Assembly (NCBI GenBank): GCA_910586895.1 | Contig: CAJUIW010000001.1 | Span: 186,001-250,000, forward strand | Length of the DNA: 64,000 nt | Source: an uncultured Muribaculaceae bacterium | GTDB taxonomy: Bacteria; Bacteroidota; Bacteroidia; Bacteroidales; Muribaculaceae | Direction: 5' to 3' | In this document: positions 1-8,058 of the stretch, piece by piece | How the letters are laid out: every line of letters starts with the position of its first letter | Numbering within the stretch: position 1 is the first letter of the stretch | Notes under the pieces: generated by a model | The model's database searches: none | Told to the model about the DNA's origin: nothing | The model's input: the letters and a program-made list of their open reading frames with translations, nothing else | Program-made: the position numbers and the translations under genes

Positions 1-416
1 CTGACAATTGTCGACTTGAAGTCATAGACTGACTCGTTACTCTTCAGATCATATTCCCAGCTATCCACAGCACGGAGCATTGAGGATGCTCCCTTAAGGT
101 TTATTACTGTTTCAGAAGTAGGGATATGCGGAGTGCTGAGAGTAATATCCGGAATGTTGATTTCATCCGAGTTAAAATCACCCTCCTCAACTATTACATA
201 CTGACCGTCGATAACCTTGATGTTATCCTCTTCATCGAGGTCAATTATTGACGATAGATCAATCTGATCTATGTTAACCGGAATAGTCAGATGATTGACA
301 TCAACTTTCACTGTTGTATCAATATCCGACAAATCATACTTATCATCGACACATGAAGTCATAAACGGCAATGTTGAAACCGCCGAGATAAGAAATAAGG
401 CTTTTTTTATATACAT
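1..416 (-). CDS. Putative lipoprotein, N-terminal part (runs off the window)
   Basis: The frame opens at an ATG at 414-416 and stays open to the left edge, giving 138 residues. The N-terminus has a basic start (MYIKK), a hydrophobic stretch and a lipobox ending MTSC with the lipidated Cys at residue 22, so an envelope lipoprotein is expected. The following segment is rich in Asp, Ile and Val (DDKYDLSDIDTT) and looks like a beta-rich repeat protein. I do not recognise a named family and the C-terminus is missing. A Bacteroidetes-type promoter lies about 60 nt upstream (477-507), which supports this start. Confidence 0.75.
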   Translation of the reverse strand, partial: MYIKKALFLISAVSTLPFMTSCVDDKYDLSDIDTTVKVDVNHLTIPVNIDQIDLSSIIDLDEEDNIKVIDGQYVIVEEGDFNSDEINIPDITLSTPHIPTSETVINLKGASSMLRAVDSWEYDLKSNESVYDFKSTIV

Positions 417-476
417 AAAATGGTTTTGTACGGGAGATCCCCTCCCCAGTGTGTGAATTATTTTAACTTTACGTCA

Positions 477-507
477 CAAAGTTAACATTTTTTTCACTAC
501 TAACAAA
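477..507 (-). promoter_or_regulatory. Bacteroidetes-type promoter for the left-edge lipoprotein
   Basis: On the minus strand TTTG (504-507) is followed after 19 nt by TAACTTTG (477-484), matching the TTTG-N19-21-TAnnTTTG consensus. The predicted leader of about 55 nt contains a small GGGAG/CTCCC hairpin near 430-446. Confidence 0.7.
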
Positions 508-518
508 ACAGAATTAAC

Positions 519-556
519 GATGAGAGGCGTGGAATAAAAATTCCACGCCTCTCATC
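519..556 (-). terminator. Perfect 17-bp hairpin after the NlpC/P60 gene
   Basis: GATGAGAGGCGTGGAAT (519-535) and its exact reverse complement (540-556) flank an AAAA loop. It sits 18 nt past the stop of the NlpC/P60 gene and just upstream of the -33 box of the next gene, so it separates the two transcription units. The T-tract beyond it is weak (TTAATTCTGTTTTG). Confidence 0.65.
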
Positions 557-573
557 ACTGCAATCGTCTATGA

Positions 574-1161
574 TCACACAGTGTCAATTATTCGTTTTGC
601 ACCAACATAATTTCTGGAGTAGTAACCTCCATCAGGAAACTTCTGATATACCACTCCACGCTTTGTGGATGCATGGATAAAAGTACAGCTTCCATCAGGG
701 TTGACATCAACTACCATAGCCACATGTCCTACACGCCCTTTTCCACTACGGCGTGAGCTGAAGAACAGCAGATCGCCGGGAAGCCACTTCTTATGTGCCA
801 CCTTGGTACCCTGAGTGAACTGGGCGCTTGAGGTGCGGTGAAGCTTGATACCCTGATTGCGGAAAATATAGCTTGTAAATCCGGAACAATCAAAACTCTT
901 GGGCCCTGTGGCACCCCAAACATAGCGTGTGCCTAAGAATTTCGCTGCATACTCTTTAAGATTATCAGCTACAGATGAAACTGAATCATTGACATCATCT
1001 TCAGTTACGGTATCCTCTTCGATCTCAGCCTCGGTCTCGATGTCCGATTTAATGATCATGGGAATCTCAGGTTTGATATTTTCATTCTGACGAGCCTTTG
1101 CTCCGGTGGTTATTGTAAGTATTATTAATGATAAAGCAAGTACTGATAGTATTTTTTTCAT
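574..1161 (-). CDS. Secreted NlpC/P60 family cysteine peptidase
   Basis: 195 residues. A signal peptide (MKKILSVLALSLIILT, cleavage near AKA at 21-23) precedes an acidic linker (residues about 36-60) and a C-terminal NlpC/P60 domain (about 67-193). The catalytic set is visible: Cys92 in DCSGF, His146 in GHVAMV and a third polar residue His163 in FIHAS. Family members cut peptide bonds in peptidoglycan stems, typically gamma-D-Glu-DAP, in the periplasm. No SH3b domains are present, so it is a minimal form. It has its own promoter (1202-1233) and terminator (519-556) and so appears monocistronic. Confidence 0.9.
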   Translation of the reverse strand: MKKILSVLALSLIILTITTGAKARQNENIKPEIPMIIKSDIETEAEIEEDTVTEDDVNDSVSSVADNLKEYAAKFLGTRYVWGATGPKSFDCSGFTSYIFRNQGIKLHRTSSAQFTQGTKVAHKKWLPGDLLFFSSRRSGKGRVGHVAMVVDVNPDGSCTFIHASTKRGVVYQKFPDGGYYSRNYVGAKRIIDTV

Positions 1162-1201
1162 ATTAAGATTATTCTTTGTCTGTGTTTTTCGATTTCGGCT
1201 G

Positions 1202-1233
1202 CAAAGTTACGAATCAATTGTATATCAGGCAAA
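1202..1233 (-). promoter_or_regulatory. Promoter of the NlpC/P60 gene
   Basis: Minus strand: TTTG (1230-1233), 20 nt, TAACTTTG (1202-1209). Exact match to the Bacteroidetes consensus, about 40 nt before the start codon. Confidence 0.75.
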
Positions 1234-1289
1234 TGCACAAAAGAGTACGCTCTACACATTAACTAAAAATAAAAAAAGATAAACACCGC

Positions 1290-1308
1290 GTTAACCTGAC
1301 CGGTTAAC
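1290..1308. repeat. GTTAACC-N5-GGTTAAC inverted repeat between gluQ and the NlpC gene
   Basis: A perfect 7-bp palindromic arm pair in an otherwise featureless AT-rich gap. It lies downstream of gluQ and upstream of the NlpC promoter, so it could be an operator or a weak transcript end. No T-tract is attached. Confidence 0.3.
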
Positions 1309-1420
1309 ACATCCGATAGGCCGTTTGAAATCTACAGTTCTAATTTAATGTAGTTTATACCAATATGCCTCTCAACCTCCCTTATACAACAATTAGTGCA
1401 TTTTAACTACAGCGTTCACA

Positions 1421-2353
1421 TTATATAATAATGCGCATATCTGATGAAATATTATTCCATTCGAATATATCTACCAATTCCGATGCTTTACAAGGGACTG
1501 CCTCCGGAATTATTCCTCCATAATAAGCCAGACGTCCTATTATCTCATCCGCAGTGCTGCTGTTTCTGACTTCAGACATGGATATGCCCTTGTCACGTTT
1601 TGACAACCGCACTCCGGATGGGTTGCACAGCAATGGCAGATGTGCAAATTCAGGTACGTCAAATCCCATCAACCGGTATAGATATTGCTGCTGGGCTGCT
1701 GACAGGAGCAGATCATTGCCGCGCACTACTTCAGTAATCCCCATAAGAGCATCATCAACCACTACCGCAAGCTGGTAAGCCCAGGCTCCGTCAGCGCGCC
1801 GAAGTACAAAATCACCACAATCGCGGCTAAGGTTATATGACTGAGGTCCATAAACTCTATCAGTAAATGAAATATCCCGGTCGGGCACATACAGACGTAT
1901 TGCCGAATGTTCATACGCCTGCATGTCAATCGACATTTCCGGCAAAGTGGCCGGGCGGCATTTCCCTCCATATATAATCCGCCCATCCGATTGATGCGGG
2001 GCATTCGAAGCCATAATGTCATGTCGGGTACATCTACACGGATAGGTGTAACCTGTAGCCATCAACCGTTCGAGTGCAGCCTGATAAAAGCTATCACGTC
2101 CACTCTGGCTATAAGGACCCGAAGGACCTATATCATCCAACCCTCCTTCATCCCAGTCAAGGCCGAGCCATGACAGATCCTCCTCAATCTGCCGTGCATA
2201 CTCATACTTTGAGCGTTGACGGTCAAGATCCTCGATCCGTAATACCCACTCTCCACCACGGCTCCTCACCGACAGCCATGACATCAATGCGGTGAAGACA
2301 TTTCCTATGTGCATCCGTCCGGTAGGCGACGGTGCAAAACGGCCTTTTATCAT
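1421..2353 (-). CDS. gluQ: Glutamyl-Q tRNA(Asp) synthetase (YadB family)
   Basis: 310 residues, matching GluQ-RS (about 300) and much shorter than GltX (about 500): it has the class I catalytic core but no anticodon-binding domain. The N-terminus carries FAPSPTG and the HIGH-type motif HIGN (15-18), then a zinc-ribbon-like region with CRC and GGKC, and a KMSKS-type LSKRDKG near residue 250. The enzyme attaches glutamate to queuosine at position 34 of tRNA-Asp. It starts at 2353 in a 4-nt ATGA overlap with the TonB receptor gene, so it is the last gene of a translationally coupled unit. Confidence 0.88.
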   Translation of the reverse strand: MIKGRFAPSPTGRMHIGNVFTALMSWLSVRSRGGEWVLRIEDLDRQRSKYEYARQIEEDLSWLGLDWDEGGLDDIGPSGPYSQSGRDSFYQAALERLMATGYTYPCRCTRHDIMASNAPHQSDGRIIYGGKCRPATLPEMSIDMQAYEHSAIRLYVPDRDISFTDRVYGPQSYNLSRDCGDFVLRRADGAWAYQLAVVVDDALMGITEVVRGNDLLLSAAQQQYLYRLMGFDVPEFAHLPLLCNPSGVRLSKRDKGISMSEVRNSSTADEIIGRLAYYGGIIPEAVPCKASELVDIFEWNNISSDMRIII

Positions 2354-4398
2354 TTCTGACGGAATTTCGGAGTTATACTAATATAGAATTCAAAATTGAT
2401 TCCTGGCATAGGGCGTGACAGTACTGAGATATACTCTTCGTTGAACAGATTGTTAACCGCAAGCCTTAATGACAGATCAGCGGGACTGAAAACAAGCATT
2501 TTCTCCAGGGCGATATTGTTCATGTAGTATGGAGGAAGAGTCCCTGAGAGATTGACATCATTGCTCGACATGGTGTAACGCTCCGAGTAGAAATTCCACT
2601 TATACAGGAATGACCAGCGGTTCCAGCTCAGACGTCCTGTGACAGACGCCGAATGGCGCGGCACATACGGCAATTGTTTACCTATCGACTGATCGGCCGA
2701 GGATATTTTATCGCCACGGTTTATTGACGGTGTCCACGAATAGGATCCATTGATATCCAACTGCCAACCTTTACTGATACGTAAAGTGCTGTTGAGTTTT
2801 GCCTCAACACCGTATGAATGGACCTTCTTGACATTACGTGGTGTAAAGAATCCCTTGGTGGTAGGCAGCCAAAGAATCCAGTTGTCAATATAGCTGTCAA
2901 ACCATGTCACGCCGCCATCTATCTTATAGCGGCCAAGTTCGCCTACCGAAAATGACAGTCCGGCATCATAGTTGAACCCGCTCTCACTCTTTAGGTCAGG
3001 ATTACCTCCTGGAAGGAAATACATGTCGTTCAGTGACGGGAAACGGTAGTTCCTGGACACTGAAGCCTTGAACATCAGTCCGCCCTTTTCTGACAATAGT
3101 CCGTCGAAGAAGAATGCCGGTATGACAGGAGCCCATCTGTCGCCAAACATCTCGCCACGAGCCACCACTGACAGACCGATTCTCTTACTCGGCCTCCACT
3201 TGGCTGATGCTGAAGCGGACAGCTCTATCCGTGCTTTATCATACCCAACAACAGCATCCTGCCCATTCTGCGTTATGATGTTTTTGTCCTCGCTACGTAC
3301 AAAATACTGGTTGCCTGACACAGACGCGGAGAAATACCATTTATCATGCGGTTTGAACTCACCCTCTATCTGCCCGAAAAGAGTATTGACCCTACTCCTT
3401 GACCGTGTCATGTCAGCCCAATTACCTTCAGTCACCTCACGTCGATAATCATATGACATTTTTGTGTACAGATATCCGGCTCTGACATCCGTTGACCACG
3501 TGCTGCGGTTATGCTTCCATGACAGTACGGTTCTTAATGTCAGTTCATGCTGCTTATTGATATAGTCAGAATCGTAGCCATAGTCGGTGGATATCATGGG
3601 CAGTTCCCTATCAAGATTAGAAAGCCAAATGTTCATACCTACACGATCCCCCTTAAGACTATTGAAATAAACCTCCTGAAGCAAGTGCATATCCTTATAT
3701 GCTCCGTTCCGGTTTCGTTCTACAGGATGATACTGACCTATGATATTATGATTATCATCGTATATATTAAGCTTCTTATCATGATTGACATATTTATAAT
3801 CATTAGGTGATGACGAATAGACAAAACGCGTAGTGCTCTGCCATTTCTCCGATCCATAACTGAAGCGGAGAAATTCATCAAAAGTCTTGAACGAGCCTAT
3901 GCCCTGAACATATTGCAGACCGATACCCTCGGAATCAACTGGAGAAGTATTCAAGCTGACCATACCACCCAATCCTCCACCGGCTTCATTTACTGACGAT
4001 GCTCCGTGAAGCAGACTGGCATTATCAATAAAATATGAAGGTATTGTGGAGAAGTCAGTCATACCAAGCATCGGGCTGTTTATCTTCATCCCGTTCCAGA
4101 GTACTTTAGTATGGCTTGGCGATGTTCCGCGGAATGATACGGTAGACAATGTTGCCCTTCCGTAATTCTTTACATACAGAGCCGAATTAAACGCAAGGAT
4201 ATCTGCCATTGACAATGATATATTCTCCTTGAGCATCATGGAGTCAAACGAGGTACGCTGGATACCGATGTCTTTCATTGAACGCTTCCCAGTGACCACT
4301 ACTTCATCCAGATTCCTATGTGACTGCCCACTGATTCCTCCGGAAGCAGTCAGAACAAATGTGATTATTGTAAGGATTCGATATATCATGGATAGCAC
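2350..4398 (-). CDS. btuB: BtuB-like TonB-dependent outer-membrane receptor
   Basis: 682 residues. A signal peptide (to about residue 24) is followed by a TonB box-like LDEVVVTG, a plug domain (about 40-150, containing VSFRGTSPSHTKVLWNG and the glycine-rich GGGLGG) and a 22-strand barrel ending in a short aromatic-rich tail. Length and plug sequence resemble BtuB-type cobalamin receptors rather than the longer SusC proteins, and no carboxypeptidase-like N-domain is present. The upstream neighbour is a BtuG-like propeller lipoprotein, the usual partner in Bacteroides corrinoid uptake. The substrate is inferred from this pairing. No cobalamin riboswitch is visible before the unit. Confidence 0.75.
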   Translation of the reverse strand: MLSMIYRILTIITFVLTASGGISGQSHRNLDEVVVTGKRSMKDIGIQRTSFDSMMLKENISLSMADILAFNSALYVKNYGRATLSTVSFRGTSPSHTKVLWNGMKINSPMLGMTDFSTIPSYFIDNASLLHGASSVNEAGGGLGGMVSLNTSPVDSEGIGLQYVQGIGSFKTFDEFLRFSYGSEKWQSTTRFVYSSSPNDYKYVNHDKKLNIYDDNHNIIGQYHPVERNRNGAYKDMHLLQEVYFNSLKGDRVGMNIWLSNLDRELPMISTDYGYDSDYINKQHELTLRTVLSWKHNRSTWSTDVRAGYLYTKMSYDYRREVTEGNWADMTRSRSRVNTLFGQIEGEFKPHDKWYFSASVSGNQYFVRSEDKNIITQNGQDAVVGYDKARIELSASASAKWRPSKRIGLSVVARGEMFGDRWAPVIPAFFFDGLLSEKGGLMFKASVSRNYRFPSLNDMYFLPGGNPDLKSESGFNYDAGLSFSVGELGRYKIDGGVTWFDSYIDNWILWLPTTKGFFTPRNVKKVHSYGVEAKLNSTLRISKGWQLDINGSYSWTPSINRGDKISSADQSIGKQLPYVPRHSASVTGRLSWNRWSFLYKWNFYSERYTMSSNDVNLSGTLPPYYMNNIALEKMLVFSPADLSLRLAVNNLFNEEYISVLSRPMPGINFEFYISITPKFRQK

Positions 4399-4417
4399 TA
4401 CCAGTTAATTACATCCA

Positions 4418-5482
4418 TTATTGTTGTTTCCAGCAGAACGCTCCGGGAGTTATTCCGGCATAAAACTCGTCAATCAACACTCCTGACCCGCTATAACGGT
4501 ACACCATGCCCTGCTGCTGATAGTCAATGGCATCCGCCACATATATATCGCCAACAACCGGATCGATAGTCAAGCCGTAATATTTTGTCCCTCTTGATTC
4601 AATAAATGGACGTACAGGCACGCGAGTGGCATCGACATTCATCTGCCACACGCCGTCATTAATCCAATATAGCATGTCGCCACGACCATTAAGTTTCACT
4701 TCCGATGGTGTCTGTCCAAGCCTGAACCGGAAAATACGTTCCACGGCAAATGTTTCGGCATCAATCTTGTAAAGCGCCGGGGCTTCATAGCCATAAGGCG
4801 AGCCCTCGTAACCACCGCCGGTCAGAGCCCACAGTTTACCGTTGCAGTCAAGCACAAGTGAGTTGGGCTGTATCCCGATGGTCAGGCTTCCTACCACCTG
4901 ATCTGTCTTTGTATCAATCTTAATTATACGGTTCTGGTAGCTCCAGCAGCAACAATATACAAAATCACCATAGCGAACCATCTGTTCTGTTGACCCTGTT
5001 TCCATAGTCATATCCGGAACGGTAATATATCCTGTCACTGAATATGTGGAAGGATTTACTATGAAAATCCGGTTATCCCACAGCTGCGACACATAAGCCT
5101 TTGAGTCGGACATGAACTCAATGTAACGGGGCGATGTAAGATTCTCAATCCGCCCTATCTCCTTAAATGTCACCGGGTCAACAGCAAACACGACATGCGA
5201 ACCATTGACTACGATCCACAGCCGTCCTCCGTACATTGCCAGTGACTGCCCTACATCACCGAGCTTCATACCGTTGGCCCGATAGAATACTTCATTGGAC
5301 ACCGTATGCTCCTCGGGATTATAAAAACTGAGCGATGCGTTGCCATACTGGAAATTACCTTCATTCAGAATGAATAATCCCCTGCCTGCTACATCAAAAA
5401 TCTCCTCTTCTCCTTCATGCCATTTCATGCACGAAGCCAGAAGAGGGATTATTACAATAAGCCAAAGCTTGAATCTACGCAT
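4418..5482 (-). CDS. BtuG-like surface lipoprotein, DUF5074/YncE-type beta-propeller
   Basis: 354 residues with a lipobox ending LLASC (Cys18). The rest is a repeated beta-propeller pattern: residues about 30-330 contain FILNEGNFQYGNASLSFY, LWIVVNGS, RIFIVNP, LWALTGG and IYVADA-type blades, each with YncE/YVTN-like spacing. In Bacteroides, propeller lipoproteins of this kind (BtuG) sit on the cell surface, bind corrinoids tightly and pass them to BtuB. This gene starts at 5482 by TAATG overlap with the hexosaminidase stop and is followed after 19 nt by the BtuB-like receptor. A propeller for another ligand is possible. Confidence 0.7.
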   Translation of the reverse strand: MRRFKLWLIVIIPLLASCMKWHEGEEEIFDVAGRGLFILNEGNFQYGNASLSFYNPEEHTVSNEVFYRANGMKLGDVGQSLAMYGGRLWIVVNGSHVVFAVDPVTFKEIGRIENLTSPRYIEFMSDSKAYVSQLWDNRIFIVNPSTYSVTGYITVPDMTMETGSTEQMVRYGDFVYCCCWSYQNRIIKIDTKTDQVVGSLTIGIQPNSLVLDCNGKLWALTGGGYEGSPYGYEAPALYKIDAETFAVERIFRFRLGQTPSEVKLNGRGDMLYWINDGVWQMNVDATRVPVRPFIESRGTKYYGLTIDPVVGDIYVADAIDYQQQGMVYRYSGSGVLIDEFYAGITPGAFCWKQQ

Positions 5483-7509
5483 TACTGCTCTGTTGTCAGA
5501 TCCGGCTCTGTTGAATACACGATTCCGTCAAGGGCATTCCGTCCGGTTTTATCTGTAAGGACAAAGGTAAACATCCATTTATTCAGACGCACACCGGGAG
5601 TCTTTACATACGGAAGCTTTATGAATACCTTGTTCCATCCCTTATTCAGATGAACAGGCACCGGAGGCCGGGCCGATGCATTTTCATTAAGCAGAAGTGA
5701 TTCATTATTAACCGTCAGGCCACTGTTGAACCACTGCGGAGCCTGCAGTTCCTTGTCGTTAATCCATATTCGTGAACCTTTTCGATCCCACTGTCCATTC
5801 TCAGGAGCCAAATCGCGTTCAGATCGGCTGTAATTCTGGAATTCAACTAATGCTCCTGCATCAATATCCTTGGGAGAATATACCCATGTCCAGGCGTATG
5901 CCGTATTACCCGGATTGATATTTCCATATAGAGCGGGCACAATTCCGCCCCATACATGCCGCAGATATACTCCGGCGCCTACAACATCATTGATCAATGT
6001 TGTGTCCTGACCTTCTAAAGTCTGCTCAGGCCAGAACGAGACATCAGAATCGCCACCATTTTCAAACGGACCGGCCACACGCCAAACCACATTACCCTGA
6101 CGTACGTAAGGTATAGGCTCGTCTTTAAGCCATGAGTCCTTGTAGGTAAGGAAACGCTCCTCCCAGTCTTTCAGCTGTTGGTGGCGTTCGGTACCTGGTT
6201 TGACAACGGTACCGGCCTTTTCTATATACTCGTCGCCTCCGCCTATCCAAGCCCTGTCGGCTGATGCCAGAATATTGGCAATCATATTATTCTGACGTAT
6301 GATATCCATTTCACCCGGCAACTTGCGGTCATTCCAACATGCCGATATTGTACCTGCCACATCAGAATTTCCCTCCGGAACATAATAGATGGACGAGTTG
6401 TGAATAGCTTCGTTATCAGAAAAAATATCAAAATGGTTAGTGTAATTATAACGGCAATCAATATTGGGAACACCCTCAACCTTACGTCCGGCAGTACCCC
6501 ACATCTGGGTCATGTCGATACCCTTCAGCTTCTTCAGGTCAACACCATGGATTGGATTCCATACCACTACTTTTTTCCCTAATGAATGTACTTTGTCAAT
6601 CATCAGCTCCAGAAATCCAGGATATGTAATGGCCACTTCATCGCCACCTATATGAATATACGGAGCAAGCGGGAATGCCTTGGCCGTAGCTTCAAGAATG
6701 GTATAGAGTTCCGATATGCCTTCATCCGTCTGCATGTTATGCCCCATGGCTCTTGTAAACGCGGCACTATGCCCCGGCATGTCAATCTCCGGAATTATGG
6801 TGATTCCACGCTCGTAAGCATACCGTTCCAGCTCGCGAGCCTGTTGGGGAGTATAATATTTACCGGGGAAACGCGTAAATGATGCATCGGCCGTCAGAGC
6901 CGGAAATTCATCGATAGCAAAACGCCATGCCTGATTCTCGGTAAGATGCCAGTGGAATGTGTTCACCTTGAAGCGTGCAAGCAGATCAATCTCCTTCTTG
7001 ATCTCATCTATAGAGATAAACGAACGCCCCACATCATGCATGAATCCACGAAGCTTGAATGCAGGCCAGTCGCGAATCTCCAGAGCAGGTATCTTGTCCG
7101 AATTCAATGCCAACTGCATCAAAGTGGATGCTGCACGTTTAACACCTACTGCATCGACAGACTTTACATATATAGTATCGCCTGCGATATCTATAGAATA
7201 AGCCTCCGCAGGAAATCCGGCCAAATTGTAATCATACGCACCAGGAATACTATCGACAATTGACACCGATATATATCCACGGCTTTTACATTTGCCTCCG
7301 GAGGTATGTGCTGCTTGCTCCACAAACAGAGTCATCATCGAATCCGGACGCTCCCCGATAATGGAAATAGGACGGTTAAGACAAAAAGCTTGTTTCCCGG
7401 TAGTCTCTATAAATTTAGGTTGTGGCAGCAGATCGCCAACAGAAGCATGGGCTATGACAGGTGATGCAACAGCCAAAAATATACCTAATGCACTTTTAAG
7501 GTTTTTCAT
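5482..7509 (-). CDS. Secreted beta-N-acetylhexosaminidase, GH20
   Basis: 675 residues with a signal peptide ending near AHA. A GH20b N-terminal domain (about 25-145) precedes the TIM-barrel (about 150-470) with HWHLTENQAWR, PEIDMPGHS and the catalytic pair Asp290-Glu291 in HIGGDEV. A beta-rich C-terminal segment of about 200 residues follows and may bind carbohydrate. GH20 enzymes remove terminal GlcNAc or GalNAc by substrate-assisted catalysis, here probably from host or diet glycans in the periplasm or at the surface. It heads the minus-strand unit with the BtuG-like, BtuB-like and gluQ genes. A TAAATTTG at 7514-7521 lies only a few nt before the ATG. Confidence 0.9.
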   Translation of the reverse strand: MKNLKSALGIFLAVASPVIAHASVGDLLPQPKFIETTGKQAFCLNRPISIIGERPDSMMTLFVEQAAHTSGGKCKSRGYISVSIVDSIPGAYDYNLAGFPAEAYSIDIAGDTIYVKSVDAVGVKRAASTLMQLALNSDKIPALEIRDWPAFKLRGFMHDVGRSFISIDEIKKEIDLLARFKVNTFHWHLTENQAWRFAIDEFPALTADASFTRFPGKYYTPQQARELERYAYERGITIIPEIDMPGHSAAFTRAMGHNMQTDEGISELYTILEATAKAFPLAPYIHIGGDEVAITYPGFLELMIDKVHSLGKKVVVWNPIHGVDLKKLKGIDMTQMWGTAGRKVEGVPNIDCRYNYTNHFDIFSDNEAIHNSSIYYVPEGNSDVAGTISACWNDRKLPGEMDIIRQNNMIANILASADRAWIGGGDEYIEKAGTVVKPGTERHQQLKDWEERFLTYKDSWLKDEPIPYVRQGNVVWRVAGPFENGGDSDVSFWPEQTLEGQDTTLINDVVGAGVYLRHVWGGIVPALYGNINPGNTAYAWTWVYSPKDIDAGALVEFQNYSRSERDLAPENGQWDRKGSRIWINDKELQAPQWFNSGLTVNNESLLLNENASARPPVPVHLNKGWNKVFIKLPYVKTPGVRLNKWMFTFVLTDKTGRNALDGIVYSTEPDLTTEQ

Positions 7510-7788
7510 GCTACAAATTTAGTGATAAATCATTAAGGAAAAAACAGTTCCCTTAATTTTGCTATTCCGCTGTAGCTGAATAAAAAAATAAGAAGAATTT
7601 TATGACAATCGCCATTAGTTAATGTGTGTTAACGGAGCTATCGGAATATATTCATATCTTCATATATAACTATTTGTCATTTTGCTACGACATCATGCCT
7701 TTTCAAGCAAATTGCCACAACAAAACCTCCAAAGGGCGCACCACAACGCAAATTAATGTTAAATCAACTGCAATTTATTCTCAAAACT

Positions 7789-7820
7789 ATTGCACCATAA
7801 CCAGAATGTTCCTACATTTG
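7789..7820 (+). promoter_or_regulatory. Promoter of leader RNA copy A
   Basis: ATTG (7789-7792), 20 nt, TACATTTG (7813-7820) on the plus strand, a good Bacteroidetes promoter. It places the transcript start within a few nt of the conserved block at 7828. Confidence 0.65.
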
Positions 7821-7825
7821 CAATG

Positions 7826-7889
7826 TGTTTTTCATGGTATTAGATTTAAGGTTAACAAGATTGGTTGTCGGGAGACAATCAATTTTTTT
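7826..7889 (+). ncRNA. Short leader RNA or sRNA, copy A
   Basis: A block containing CATGGTATTAGATTTAAGG (7833-7851) directly follows a promoter and is followed by a 10-bp stem (7860-7869 with 7874-7883, GGGA loop) and seven T. The same block with a different hairpin occurs at 29817-29879 on the other strand, also behind a TAnnTTTG box and ahead of a T-run. So the unit looks like promoter, conserved 5' end, intrinsic terminator. It could be an independent sRNA or an attenuating leader of a gene now lost. The Rfam Bacteroidales-1 RNA is one family to test; I cannot confirm it. Confidence 0.5.
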
Positions 7890-7972
7890 GCATTTTTACG
7901 GATGCAACCCGCTGATTACCAGCAGAACACACTGAAAGTGAGTCTTTTATAAAGTGGCCTGTGAGAGGCAAT

Positions 7973-8036
7973 CGTACACGGACGTACACGTTTTCCGTGC
8001 CGTTTTAGCCCAAAAAACTTACAAATAACTTACAAA
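7973..8036. repeat. Tandem short repeats beside the foreign-block boundary
   Basis: CGTACACG occurs at 7973-7980 and 7983-7990. CACGGA (7977-7982) is inverted as TCCGTG (7994-7999). AACTTACAAA occurs at 8016-8025 and 8027-8036. Closely spaced direct and inverted repeats of this size are typical of recombinase or excisionase binding sites, but no integrase gene remains nearby. Confidence 0.4.
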
Positions 8037-8058
8037 AAAATTATGACTACCTACGCAG

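Larger units (their letters stand above)
7510..8058. other. Intergenic region with leader RNA, repeats and the foreign-block boundary
   Basis: No convincing protein gene. From left to right: upstream DNA of the hexosaminidase; a promoter and short terminated RNA (7789-7889); a hairpin-rich stretch; tandem CGTACACG and AACTTACAAA repeats (7973-8036); and the AAAATTAT boundary (8037-8044). An ATG at 8043 opens MTTYA in a frame that soon stops. Confidence 0.6.

Noticed and set aside
7510..7790. Cobalamin riboswitch before the BtuG/BtuB unit
   Set aside because: I looked for a B12-box-like conserved core upstream of 7509 and found none.
7626..7952. 108-residue plus-strand frame over the leader RNA
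   Set aside because: It crosses the RNA core and its terminator hairpin. A similar FHGIRFKV stretch appears in the 29689-29898 frame only because both copies of the RNA core are open in one frame.
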